Below the pieces are notes generated by a model. That model searched no databases, had not been told where the DNA came from, and saw nothing but the letters and a program-made list of their open reading frames with translations. Below, piece by piece: positions 6,377 through 14,398 of a stretch of 17,167 nt of DNA (position 1 is its first letter; every line of letters begins with the position of its first letter). The translations under genes and the position numbers were made by a program. The stretch lies in NCBI GenBank assembly GCA_903859225.1, contig CAIOLV010000151.1, positions 1 to 17,167 on the forward strand, read 5' to 3'. The DNA comes from an uncultured bacterium (lineage in GTDB: Bacteria > Bipolaricaulota > Bipolaricaulia > UBA7950 > UBA9294).

Positions 6377-7180
6377 TCACTCCGGCCGGCGCCGCTGCGA
6401 TCCGATGTCGTCGAGCGACACGCCCGGGTGGTGATAGCGGCTGCGCTTCGCGGTCGCCGTGCGGCGGATTTGGATCGCGGCCTCCGGACACCAGTGGATG
6501 CAGGCAAAGCATTGCTCGCAATGACCGCGCCACCGCGGCCGCCCGTCAACCAGATCGATGTTGCCGACCGGGCAGACGCGCGAGCAGGCGCCGCAATGCG
6601 TGCATGCCTCCGTTGCGAAGAAGCGTCGATCCCGCCGTCGGCAGGTGATGGAGAACTCGCGCCCGAACGTTGCGTAGAACACTGCGTTCATCGCCCGTGC
6701 CGCAGGACTCGCGTGGACGAAGGCGGTTGCACCGCCCTTGACGCCAGCGGCGATCCTCTCCGCCGCTTCATGAGCTCCCGCGATCGCTCGCTGGCGCGCT
6801 TCCGCGCCGCGAACGTCGTACATTGCAATGTAGTTCCCTGGAGTCGTGACGACGTAGACAGCGTCAGGATCCTTTCCCGCGCGGCGCAGGAGCGCGCGGG
6901 CCTGCACGGGCGCCCGTCCGGCGAAGCCTCCCGCCGTAAGCGCAGCGAACGCGTAGGGCGACCCCTCGGATCTCATCCGGCCAAGGAACTCCCGGACAAC
7001 GAGAGGCAGGCCGTAGAAGTAGACCGGACACACGACGCCGAAAGCTCCCTCCACTGTCACGGGACGAGTGCCAAGCGAGGCGATCGGCACAAGGGGGACA
7101 TCCCCTCCGAGATGGCGGGCGATGTCGCGCGCCAGCGCAAGCGAATTCCCTGTCCCGGAGAACCAGTAGATCGTCGTCAC
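6377..7180 (-). CDS. EFR1-type ferredoxin-flavodoxin fusion protein
   Basis: A 267-residue protein. GTG 7180 is chosen because AGGGGAGGAACC lies directly upstream and the flavodoxin fold then starts at residue 3; an in-frame ATG at 7225 would place the start inside the preceding gene. Residues 3-170 form a flavodoxin-like domain with the FMN phosphate-binding loop FSGTGNSLALA (7-17). Residues 190-238 hold two [4Fe-4S] motifs: Cys193-196-199-203 and Cys221-224-227-231, each ending Cys-Pro. The tail YHHPGVSLDDI is typical of the EFR1 family. Such proteins should shuttle electrons between FMN and Fe-S clusters in the cytoplasm, but partners are generally undefined. It starts 11 bases after the acyltransferase-like gene, so the two are probably co-translated. 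Confidence 0.9.
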   Translation of the reverse strand: MTTIYWFSGTGNSLALARDIARHLGGDVPLVPIASLGTRPVTVEGAFGVVCPVYFYGLPLVVREFLGRMRSEGSPYAFAALTAGGFAGRAPVQARALLRRAGKDPDAVYVVTTPGNYIAMYDVRGAEARQRAIAGAHEAAERIAAGVKGGATAFVHASPAARAMNAVFYATFGREFSITCRRRDRRFFATEACTHCGACSRVCPVGNIDLVDGRPRWRGHCEQCFACIHWCPEAAIQIRRTATAKRSRYHHPGVSLDDIGSQRRRPE

Positions 7181-7191
7181 GGTTCCTCCCC

Positions 7192-8247
7192 TTACGCTCG
7201 ACTGCGGCTCCAGGCAACGCGCCACGGGAAGAGGAACCAGTCGAGCACGCTCACGCGCTTCTGCGGGAAGAGCGTCTCGTAGTCCGCCTGAAGCTCCTTG
7301 GCGATCTCGTGTGCTGTGGCCTGGGCGTCCACGAGGTCCTGCAAGCGGCGAGCCTCAGCAAATCGCACCCGGATCGTCGGAAGCTTGCCCGCATCGTCCG
7401 CCGCCTCGCGGTTCAGGCCGCGCAGCGACCGATAGACGTGGTCGTTCGAGCTATTCTCCTCGTGCATCGGAACGAGGAAGACGTCCGACGCGCGTGGGCC
7501 TCCTGCCAGTTGTCGCGCCAGCTGGCCGATGCCGGGATACCAAGCACGGTCCTTTCTGCCGCCGCCGCTCGGGAAAATGACGACGCACCCACCGCCGCAG
7601 ACGTGGCGCGCTCCCTTGCCGACCGTCTGACGATTAGACGGCTTCGCGTCGACGGGGCCGCGTCCCTTCTCGAGGATCTGCGTCAGCCAGTGCGCCACAA
7701 CTCGACGGTTGCCGCCGCGGCGCCACTCGACCCAGCTCCGACGCGCGGGAATCTCGAGCGGCAGCATGTACGCGCGCAGACTGGGGATGAGATGCCCAAC
7801 ATAGCTCAGCATGAAGAAGCGAAGGTCGGGGCGTGGAATCGCGGCTCCCACAAGAAACGGCGTCAGCATCGTCGGGTGATTGCCGTAGACGATGACCGGC
7901 GATGTGGCGATGACTTCGCGCGTCGCCTCCGACATGACGAAGTCGCAATCCAGTCCCAATCGATCCGTACCGGCCGCGCACGCCGTCGACAGGCCGTCGT
8001 CGCGAATCCGCTGCCCCATCTCCCCGGCGAACTCAATCAGCTCGGTCACGGGGTAGAGTCGGTCCGCGAGTGCGAGAAGCGGGCGAATGGCCCGCGTGCG
8101 CCAACGTACATCGGCGTAGGCCGCCTGAAGTCCGCCTTCCTTGCCTTCTGCATACGCACGACGAACGCGACGAAAGGCCTGCCGCGAGGAGACTCGCCAG
8201 CGGGAGTATTCGTCATCGGCCCGATGTCGACCATCGGCCCTTCGCAT
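7192..8247 (-). CDS. PlsC-like acyltransferase with atypical catalytic motifs
   Basis: 351 residues from ATG 8247, preceded by GGAGGGGAGGACACA; a GTG 21 bases upstream overlaps this ribosome site and is less likely. The centre resembles the lysophosphatidate acyltransferase fold: VIVYGNHPTMLTPFLVG (about 118-134) stands where the NHx4D block lies, and IFPSGGGRK (224-232) stands for the FPEG(T)R block. The expected acidic residues are missing: Thr129 replaces the catalytic Asp, and Ser227 replaces Glu. It may be a divergent, altered-specificity or inactive member. There is no obvious transmembrane helix, although LDWFLFPWRVAW (335-346) near the C terminus could touch the membrane. The N-terminal 110 residues are not recognised. 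It is closely followed by the EFR1-type gene. A lipid acylation role is inference. Confidence 0.7.
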   Translation of the reverse strand: MRRADGRHRADDEYSRWRVSSRQAFRRVRRAYAEGKEGGLQAAYADVRWRTRAIRPLLALADRLYPVTELIEFAGEMGQRIRDDGLSTACAAGTDRLGLDCDFVMSEATREVIATSPVIVYGNHPTMLTPFLVGAAIPRPDLRFFMLSYVGHLIPSLRAYMLPLEIPARRSWVEWRRGGNRRVVAHWLTQILEKGRGPVDAKPSNRQTVGKGARHVCGGGCVVIFPSGGGRKDRAWYPGIGQLARQLAGGPRASDVFLVPMHEENSSNDHVYRSLRGLNREAADDAGKLPTIRVRFAEARRLQDLVDAQATAHEIAKELQADYETLFPQKRVSVLDWFLFPWRVAWSRSRA

Positions 8248-8337
8248 TGTGTCCTCCCCTCCTCGCACCCGCTCCCATCATCGCCCCCCCGGCGCCCGCT
8301 CCGCAAGGTGCGGGCCCGCCGCGAGGCGTGCTAGGGC

Positions 8338-8820
8338 CTATCGCAGCCACCCTTCTGCCGCGTAGAGTGATGCCGTCAGCGCCGCCCAGAGGTCGTCGAG
8401 CGGCCCGAGAGCGCGCACTCCACTGCCGAACACGAGGCCCATGCTGGAGCTGAGGAGCGAGAGTGCGGAGGAAGCCGCAGGGTTCGCGCCAGGACTTCCG
8501 GCAACGAGTAGCCAGACGAGATCCGACGTCCCGTCGCCAACTCCACGTGGAATGATGATGATGAGGTCGAACGGCGTCGTTGGCAGCGGCTGCCCAACCA
8601 ACGGATCGGCGAACGTGGACGCAGCGTTCGAGAAGATGACGGACACCTCAGCGAACCCGCTCTGCCGAATGGCACCCGCAAGACCGCCGACGCGCAGCGT
8701 GGCCTCGAGCGTCTTCGTCCCGTCAACAAGAAGAACCCTGTACGGAGCAGCCCCGACCGTCACCGCTCCGACAACAAGGGAACACAGAATTGCAGTGACC
8801 ATCCACGCAGTTCGTCTCAT
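8338..8820 (-). CDS. Small exported protein of unknown function
   Basis: 160 residues from ATG 8820, chosen because AAAGGAG sits six bases upstream and the product then starts with a signal peptide (MRRTAWMVTAILCSLVVGAV, mature from about residue 25). No family is recognised. The mature part alternates strands and helices: YRVLLVDGT at the start, VSVIFSNA, then FDLIIIIPRG (84-93), suggestive of a Rossmann- or flavodoxin-like alpha/beta fold outside the cytoplasm. It contains no cysteine after the signal peptide. It lies 115 bases downstream of the cyclase-like gene and 90 bases upstream of the acyltransferase-like gene, so it may be the last gene of one unit or stand alone. Confidence 0.75.
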   Translation of the reverse strand: MRRTAWMVTAILCSLVVGAVTVGAAPYRVLLVDGTKTLEATLRVGGLAGAIRQSGFAEVSVIFSNAASTFADPLVGQPLPTTPFDLIIIIPRGVGDGTSDLVWLLVAGSPGANPAASSALSLLSSSMGLVFGSGVRALGPLDDLWAALTASLYAAEGWLR

Positions 8821-8935
8821 CTCGACTCCTTTTGCAGGGCCGACGTCGGACACTCCGTCCCAGACCGGGTCGGCCATTCGGCTGCCTAACAGCATACCCG
8901 CAACGTCCCATCGGACGGAAAGCGGCCTCCTCGCA

Positions 8936-9931
8936 TCAATCGAGCCATCGGGTGAGCAGCGCAAGGACACGCACCGTCCAGTCTACGGCGCGAGCGTCCG
9001 CTCGCCGCCAGGACTCGGCGAGCGGCAGCTGCGAAGTCCACGATACCCGCGGGCCAAGATCCCAGAGCCCATCGGGCCGGCGGTGCTCGCCGAGCCAATC
9101 GACGAGCGGCCCTGTCGCTGCCGCGCCAGCACCGAACGGCGCAAGGACTTCGTGCGACTGCAGGAAGCGTTCCAGAAGACCGGGCGTCAACTCGTCGGGA
9201 GGACTGCCAAGCGGCAGGCCGTAGTACCCGATGCCGTCCCGATCGCGCCCCACCCAAAAGGCGATCGCGCGCCGCAGTTCCGCATCCATTAGCTCTGCAC
9301 GGGCTCCAAGCAAGAGGAGCGCGTAGCGATTGCATAGCACGAGGTATGTGCCGCGCACCGAGGCTCCGGTGAGATCAACGTGCGCGGCCGCTTCCTGGTC
9401 AGGATCGTACGTCCCGCCGACGAATGCGCGCCGAGCGATCTCATGCCACAGGTCCCAGACGGAGTCAAGAGAGGAATGCTGTGGGTCAATGCGCGACAAC
9501 GTCGCCGCGGCAAACAGGCGAAGGCCCGTCGCCCAGCGGTCGTTGCGCTCGGCCGGGTCCGACACCGCCGCCTGCCCCTCGACGACGCTGGCGAGATGCA
9601 CGCACGCAGCGGCGAGGAGCGGGTGACTCGCCTCGAGCCCAAGCGCCAACGCCCGCTCAACCGCCCACTCGGTCGTCTTGACGAGTTGAGGAGATCGAGT
9701 GTCGCGCGAGTGCAGCCGTCCCCAACTTCCGTCGGCGCGTTGTTCGTCGCGCAGTCCCGCGACGTGACCTGAGTCGTCGAGCGTCGCGCGGGCGGCGCAA
9801 AGCCGCTCGTCGTCTCGCCCGACCCGGAGGACATCGCGAAGAAGCCGGACCCGTACGGCCGGATCCGGCTTCCCGCGAAGGATCTCGATGGCCAGCGCGC
9901 GAACGTCGTCGCGTGTCGGCCGGCTACTCAT
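8936..9931 (-). CDS. Squalene-cyclase/prenyltransferase-like alpha/alpha-barrel protein, function unknown
   Basis: 331 residues, almost wholly helical, with no signal peptide or membrane segment, so cytoplasmic. Two QW-like repeats, EQRADGSWG (63-71) and EHRRPDGLWDLG (282-293), lie in the pattern seen in terpene cyclase-like alpha/alpha toroids, and the spacing allows further degenerate repeats. The DxDD or DDxxD-type catalytic acids of real cyclases are not evident, and the length is about half that of a squalene-hopene cyclase, so it may be a binding or regulatory relative. Its ATG (9931) overlaps the last 8 bases of the permease gene, with GAGG close upstream, which implies translational coupling and a role linked to that ABC transporter. 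Assignment is at fold level only. Confidence 0.7.
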   Translation of the reverse strand: MSSRPTRDDVRALAIEILRGKPDPAVRVRLLRDVLRVGRDDERLCAARATLDDSGHVAGLRDEQRADGSWGRLHSRDTRSPQLVKTTEWAVERALALGLEASHPLLAAACVHLASVVEGQAAVSDPAERNDRWATGLRLFAAATLSRIDPQHSSLDSVWDLWHEIARRAFVGGTYDPDQEAAAHVDLTGASVRGTYLVLCNRYALLLLGARAELMDAELRRAIAFWVGRDRDGIGYYGLPLGSPPDELTPGLLERFLQSHEVLAPFGAGAAATGPLVDWLGEHRRPDGLWDLGPRVSWTSQLPLAESWRRADARAVDWTVRVLALLTRWLD

Positions 9932-11189
9932 ACCTCAGTGCATCGACAACCGGCATCCGAGATCCCCGCCGCGCCGGCCACAGGCCCGACACGGCCCCCA
10001 GAGCGAACGCACCCAGCAGCGTGGTCACAATCAGCGTGGGACTGGCAACGAACGGAAACGCAACGCCCTGCGGCAGCCCGGCGAAGGTGTTGATGAAGAA
10101 GCACCCGAGCGCCGTGATTCCTAGTCCCACCGCCGTGCCGATCACGCCCCCGAGGAAGCCGATGAGGCCGGACTCCACGAGGAAGATTGCCATGACGTGC
10201 CGGTTCTTCGCGCCGACGGCCTTCATCACACCGATGTCCTTCGTCCGCTCGAGAACGGAGGTAAACATCGTATTCATCACCCCGACGCCGCCGACCAGGA
10301 GCGAGATCCCGGCCAGTGCGCCGAGGAAGATGTTGATATAGCTCATCATCTGGTCGATCACGTTCGTGATGTCGCCCGACGTGACCGCGGACACTCTCGA
10401 CCCCTCTGCCTTGAGGGCCGTCTCGGCGCGATCGGCGACGTCGTCAACTTCGTAGCCGGGGAGGATTCGGACCACGGTCACCAGGAAGTCGTTGCCCTCC
10501 GGCCAGAGTCGATCCATCGTCGCGTACGGGATGTAGATCGTGTCGGCGGTCGACGAACCCATGCTGGCCCCGAATCCCTGCTTCTCTTCCTTCTCGTCCG
10601 AGGCAGCAAGGATCCCAATCACTGTCGCCGTGATCTCGTTCGACTTCTCGCCGGCAATGAGGATGCGGTCCCCCAGATTGACTCCGAGCCGGTCGGCGAG
10701 TTCTCGCCGGAGGACGGCGGCATCGACGTCCGCCTCTGTGATCTGCCGCCCGCCGTCTTCGAACATGAGATCGCCGGTGAACGCCGTGAAGTCGGTCAGG
10801 AGCTCCGGCGAGAGTCCCATCACGGGCATGAACCCCTGCTGTGGCGTCCCCTCCGCGTTCGTTCCACCCTCAACAAACGCCGTGCGCTGGCGGATGGCGG
10901 CCACGGTCTTGACTCCCTCGACGCCCTTCAGCGTCCCGAGGTTGAGGCCGAACTCCTTCATCCCGCCGCTGTGGCTCCGGCTCATCACGTCCTGGTCCAT
11001 GATCACGAACGTGTCGACTCCGAAGACCTTGGAGACCTGGCCTGTCATGAGACCTTTCAGGCTGAGGCCGAACGAGATCAGGATGACGATCGCCATGATT
11101 CCGATCAGGACACCGAGCACGGCAAGGATGCTTCGCAGCTTGCGGTGCAGCACATTCTGTCCGGCAAGTCGCAGGAACTCAATGAACAT
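9924..11189 (-). CDS. MacB-type ABC transporter permease (FtsX domain)
   Basis: 421 residues from ATG 11189 with GAGGAGG upstream. Topology is that of the MacB/LolCE superfamily: one N-terminal helix (about 20-42), a large extracytoplasmic MacB_PCD domain (about 50-275), then three helices (about 283-308, 334-365, 385-407) forming the FtsX domain. ERTKDIGVMKAVGAKNRHV (314-332) is the coupling region that contacts the ATPase, and the C terminus VVDALRYE is typical. MacB-like systems are mechanotransmitters driving export or lipoprotein movement from the periplasmic side rather than by a channel. Its start overlaps the ATPase gene by 11 bases and its end overlaps the cyclase-like gene by 8. No MacA-type (HlyD family) adaptor or TolC-like gene is present here, so the partner may be the exported protein encoded first in the unit. 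Confidence 0.92.
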   Translation of the reverse strand: MFIEFLRLAGQNVLHRKLRSILAVLGVLIGIMAIVILISFGLSLKGLMTGQVSKVFGVDTFVIMDQDVMSRSHSGGMKEFGLNLGTLKGVEGVKTVAAIRQRTAFVEGGTNAEGTPQQGFMPVMGLSPELLTDFTAFTGDLMFEDGGRQITEADVDAAVLRRELADRLGVNLGDRILIAGEKSNEITATVIGILAASDEKEEKQGFGASMGSSTADTIYIPYATMDRLWPEGNDFLVTVVRILPGYEVDDVADRAETALKAEGSRVSAVTSGDITNVIDQMMSYINIFLGALAGISLLVGGVGVMNTMFTSVLERTKDIGVMKAVGAKNRHVMAIFLVESGLIGFLGGVIGTAVGLGITALGCFFINTFAGLPQGVAFPFVASPTLIVTTLLGAFALGAVSGLWPARRGSRMPVVDALRYE

Positions 11190-11868
11190 GCCGCGCCTCC
11201 TCGACGATTCGCCCGTCTCGCAGTCGAATGATCCTGCCCGCGATCGCCGCAGCGTCCGGGTCGTGCGTGATGAGGATCATCGTCTTCCCTTCGTCGACGC
11301 TCAGACGCTTGAGCAACTCGAGGATCGTCGCCCCGGTCTCGGAGTCGAGGTTTCCCGTCGGCTCGTCGGCCAAGATGATCTCCGGGTTGTTGGCCAGCGC
11401 TCGCGCGATCGCCACGCGCTGCCGCTCTCCGCCCGACAGCTCGTTCGGCCGGTGCTCCATGCGGTCGCCAAGGCCCACCTTCTCGAGCAGCGCGCGGGCC
11501 CGCTCGGCTCGTGCGCTCTTCTTCACCCCGAGGAACGTCATCGGCAACTCGACGTTCTGCTGGGCCGTCAGCGCCTGAATGAGGTTGAACGTCTGGAAGA
11601 CAAAGCCTACCTTTCTTCCGCGCAGCGTGACGAGTTCGTTCTCGCCTAGCTCCTGGAGGTTGTGCCCTTCGAGAGATGCCGTCCCCGTGGTCGGGGTGTC
11701 CAGCGCGCCCAGCACGTGCATGAGTGTCGACTTCCCGGACCCCGAGGGCCCCATAATCGCCACGATCTCGCCCTTCTCGATCGAGAGGTCGAGCCCGCGA
11801 ACCGCGTGGACGACCGTCTGGCCGAGTGGGTAGTCCTTCGTGATGTTCTTTAGATCCAGAAGACTCAT
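11179..11868 (-). CDS. ABC transporter ATPase, MacB/LolD type
   Basis: 229 residues, the usual size of stand-alone LolD/MacB-type nucleotide-binding subunits. All catalytic elements are present: Walker A GPSGSGKST (40-48), Q-loop Gln92 in FVFQTFNLI, signature LSGGERQRVAIARAL (from 144), Walker B IILADEPTGNLD with Asp168 and catalytic Glu169, and switch His202 in ITHD. The DEPTGNLD form is a hallmark of this subfamily. It powers the permease encoded directly after it; the two genes overlap by 11 bases. The ATG at 11868 starts two bases after the stop of the exported-protein gene, with AGGA inside the end of that gene. Confidence 0.95.
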   Translation of the reverse strand: MSLLDLKNITKDYPLGQTVVHAVRGLDLSIEKGEIVAIMGPSGSGKSTLMHVLGALDTPTTGTASLEGHNLQELGENELVTLRGRKVGFVFQTFNLIQALTAQQNVELPMTFLGVKKSARAERARALLEKVGLGDRMEHRPNELSGGERQRVAIARALANNPEIILADEPTGNLDSETGATILELLKRLSVDEGKTMILITHDPDAAAIAGRIIRLRDGRIVEEARHVH

Positions 11869-11870
11869 GC

Positions 11871-12461
11871 CTAGTTTCCTGTCACCGTATACTCGATGAG
11901 TTCAAGAGAGAACGTCTCCACCCACTGACCGTTGCGAAGTTCCTCGACGCGGATGAGCGGCGAGATGTAGACCGGGCTCGACAGTGCGAACGCCACCGTC
12001 GTCCGGGTGTCCGTTGCGTCCGGATCCACAAGCGATCCCTGGAGACACCACACCCCGGCTACTGTGACGCCCGTGATGCTGGTGAACGACCCTCCGCCCG
12101 GGAGTAAGTACTCCTGCCCTTCCTGGAGGCGGCTGCGCTGATCCATCAGCGCCTCAAGCGACGTGTAGCTCACGTCGTGGCCGCTGGTGCTCACAGAGGT
12201 CATGCCGCCCATGAACCCGAACGACCCCAACTCGTCTTCCGTGCCGGTCGACTCGGTGACCATGCGAACCGTGTACGTGCCATCGCCGTGCGCGGTCACA
12301 CTCAGCTCGAGCGGCATGGCTTGCGTCATGTCCTCCGTTCGGATGTTGTAGACCATCTTCGTCGTCCCGATCGGAAAGACGCTGAGATCGGCCTGCGCGA
12401 ACGCCGCGCCAGCCGACGCAAACACTCCGACCACGCAAAGCAAACCTGCAATCTTCTTCAT
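11871..12461 (-). CDS. Exported beta-rich protein of unknown function, first gene of the MacB-like unit
   Basis: 196 residues from ATG 12461; GAGAGGAG lies just upstream, which rules out a longer in-frame start at 12488. Residues 1-22 are a clear signal peptide ending AAFA, so the mature protein is periplasmic or secreted. The rest is rich in Thr, Ser, Val and Gly with an alternating strand pattern and no transmembrane segment; no family is recognised. It has one mature cysteine (Cys139). It is the first gene of a tight unit with an ABC ATPase (2-base gap), permease and cyclase-like protein, so it may act as substrate-binding part, adaptor or cargo of that transporter. It shows no lipobox, so it is not a lipoprotein. 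Confidence 0.8.
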   Translation of the reverse strand: MKKIAGLLCVVGVFASAGAAFAQADLSVFPIGTTKMVYNIRTEDMTQAMPLELSVTAHGDGTYTVRMVTESTGTEDELGSFGFMGGMTSVSTSGHDVSYTSLEALMDQRSRLQEGQEYLLPGGGSFTSITGVTVAGVWCLQGSLVDPDATDTRTTVAFALSSPVYISPLIRVEELRNGQWVETFSLELIEYTVTGN

Positions 12462-12503
12462 GTCACTCCTCTCGTTTCGTACTGTCACCGACTGATGCTA
12501 CGC

Positions 12504-12515
12504 CACAACCTTGTG
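12504..12515. other. Short palindrome upstream of the MacB-like unit
   Basis: CACAA-CC-TTGTG is a perfect inverted repeat in the 80-base gap between the ABC exporter gene stop (12542) and the exported-protein start (12461). It could be an operator for the four-gene unit; I see no clear sigma70 promoter around it. Confidence 0.25.
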
Positions 12516-12541
12516 CAACCTGTGAAGCTGCCGGCTGCGCA

Positions 12542-14398
12542 TCATGTGGACGCCGCAGCCTGGTCGCGGAACTGGCTCATGTAGAGCCGGTAGTATGCCC
12601 CTCGCGCTTCCATGAGCTCTTCATGAGATCCGCGCTCGACGATCTCCCCGCCGTCGATCATGATGACTTGGTCCGCACCGCGAATCGTTGACAATCGGTG
12701 CGCGATGACGAAGCTCGTCCGCCCCTTCATCAGCTCGAGCAGCGCTTCCTGGATGTGCACTTCGGTCCGCGTGTCGACACTCGATGTTGCTTCATCCAGA
12801 ATGAGAATCCGCGGATCGGCAAGAATCGCTCGCGCGATCGCAATCAACTGGCGCTGCCCTTCCGAGATGTTGGCGCCCCGCTCAGACAACACCGTGTCGT
12901 AGCCCTGCGGAAGATGTCGGATGAATCCGTCGGCTCGCGCCAGAGTCGCGGCCCGAATGACTTCCTCGTTCGTCGCACCCAGCCGGCCATAGCGAATGTT
13001 CTCCATCACGCTCTCGGCGAACAGAAACGACTGCTGCAGTACGGTCCCCAGATTCCGTCGCAGGCTGGCACGCGAGACTTTCCGAACGTCGATTCCGTCG
13101 ATCTGGATCGACCCCGAGTCGAGGTCGTAGAACCGCGACAGGAGGTTCACCATGGTCGTCTTCCCCGCTCCCGTAGGGCCGACGAGCGCGACGCGTTGCC
13201 CGGGTCGCGCGTGGAAGGACACGTCCTTCAGCACGGGCACTCCAGGCACGTAAGAGAATGTCACGTGGTCGAACACCACATCGCCCTCCAAGCGTCGGAG
13301 TTCGACGGCGCCAGCTTCATCGGTCTGGTCTGGGGCGGTGTCGATGGTGGCGAAGATGCGCTCCGCGCCGGCCACGGCTGCCTGAACCTGGTTGTAGAGG
13401 TCGCCAAGCATTCGAAGCGGTTCGGCGAACCGCCCCGAATACCCGATGAACGAGGCGATGGTTCCGACGGTGGCCATCCCAACAATCGTCATCCAGCCGC
13501 CGAGTCCGGCCACGATCGCGATGTTGGCGTTCGACAGGATGCCCATCATCGGCATGACGAGCAGCGAATAGGTCATGGCGTGCGTGCCGACCTTGCGGAC
13601 CACCTCGTTCGCAACGTCGAACTTGCGCAGCATCGCGTCCTGTTGTCCGTACGCCATGACGACGCGTTGGCCGCTGTAGGTCTCCTCGAGGATCCCGTTC
13701 AACGTCCCGAGATTCAGCTGATAGCCGCGAAACGCCTTCCGCGTCTTCGACCCAACCAGGGCGACCAGTCCGATCATCAGCGGGAACGCCACGAGCGTTC
13801 CGAGTGCAAGGAGCGGATTGAGGACGAACATGATGACGAGGACACCGACGAGGGTCAGGATGCCGGAGAAGAGCTGTGTCACGTTCTGTGACAAGACGCG
13901 GCTCACGGCATCCATGTCGTTCGTCAGGCGGCTCATCAGCTCGCCCGAAGTTCGCGAATCAAAGAAGCGAAGCGACAGGGTCTGCAGGTGATCGAACAGC
14001 TCGCCGCGCAGCTTGCGCATCATCTTCTGCGCCACGGCCGCGATGATCCAGCCTTGGGCTGCGCTGGCAAGCCATGAGACGGCGTAGACGCCGATCATCG
14101 TGAGGATGATCCGGAACAGGGCATCCATCCCCGCCCGGCCCATCGCGATCTGAATGATGGCGTCGATCCCCTTTCCCATGAGGTAGGGACCGGCAAGACC
14201 CATTCCCGTGCCGAGAGCGGCGAGGATGATGACGAACACGAGGGCCGTGCGATGCGCCCCAGCGTACGACACCAGCCTGCTGAGCGTTCCGCGGACGTTC
14301 TTCGCCCGCTCGACAGCCATCATGCCAGGGCCATGACCGCGAGGTCCGGGACCCGGCATGCGCGGACCCGCGCTCCTCTGCGTTCGGGCGTCAGCCAT
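12542..14398 (-). CDS. Heterodimeric ABC exporter half, catalytic-Glu subunit (TM288-like)
   Basis: 618 residues from ATG 14398, with GGAGG upstream; the ATGGCTGA start overlaps the stop of the partner gene by 8 bases. A Gly/Pro/Arg-rich N-terminal tail (1-35) precedes a six-helix exporter domain (about 45-345) and a nucleotide-binding domain (about 370-610). Walker A is GPTGAGKTT (407-415), Walker B ILILDE with catalytic Glu536, and switch His567 in IAHRLST. Its signature is ISEGQ (511-515), not LSGGQ. In known asymmetric pairs (TM287/288, BmrCD) the subunit with intact Walker B/His carries the degenerate signature, so it pairs with the 14391-16193 product. Likely role: ATP-driven drug or lipid export through the inner membrane. 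Confidence 0.95.
   Translation of the reverse strand: MADARTQRSAGPRMPGPGPRGHGPGMMAVERAKNVRGTLSRLVSYAGAHRTALVFVIILAALGTGMGLAGPYLMGKGIDAIIQIAMGRAGMDALFRIILTMIGVYAVSWLASAAQGWIIAAVAQKMMRKLRGELFDHLQTLSLRFFDSRTSGELMSRLTNDMDAVSRVLSQNVTQLFSGILTLVGVLVIMFVLNPLLALGTLVAFPLMIGLVALVGSKTRKAFRGYQLNLGTLNGILEETYSGQRVVMAYGQQDAMLRKFDVANEVVRKVGTHAMTYSLLVMPMMGILSNANIAIVAGLGGWMTIVGMATVGTIASFIGYSGRFAEPLRMLGDLYNQVQAAVAGAERIFATIDTAPDQTDEAGAVELRRLEGDVVFDHVTFSYVPGVPVLKDVSFHARPGQRVALVGPTGAGKTTMVNLLSRFYDLDSGSIQIDGIDVRKVSRASLRRNLGTVLQQSFLFAESVMENIRYGRLGATNEEVIRAATLARADGFIRHLPQGYDTVLSERGANISEGQRQLIAIARAILADPRILILDEATSSVDTRTEVHIQEALLELMKGRTSFVIAHRLSTIRGADQVIMIDGGEIVERGSHEELMEARGAYYRLYMSQFRDQAAAST

Noticed and set aside
7181..7225. 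An in-frame ATG at 7225 as start of the EFR1-type gene
   Set aside because: It lies inside the acyltransferase-like gene and adds 15 residues with no similarity to flavodoxins; GTG 7180 has a strong ribosome site and starts at the fold.
8821..8970. A 50-residue N-terminal extension of the small exported protein
   Set aside because: It would bury the signal peptide and overlap the cyclase-like gene; ATG 8820 has AAAGGAG at ideal spacing.
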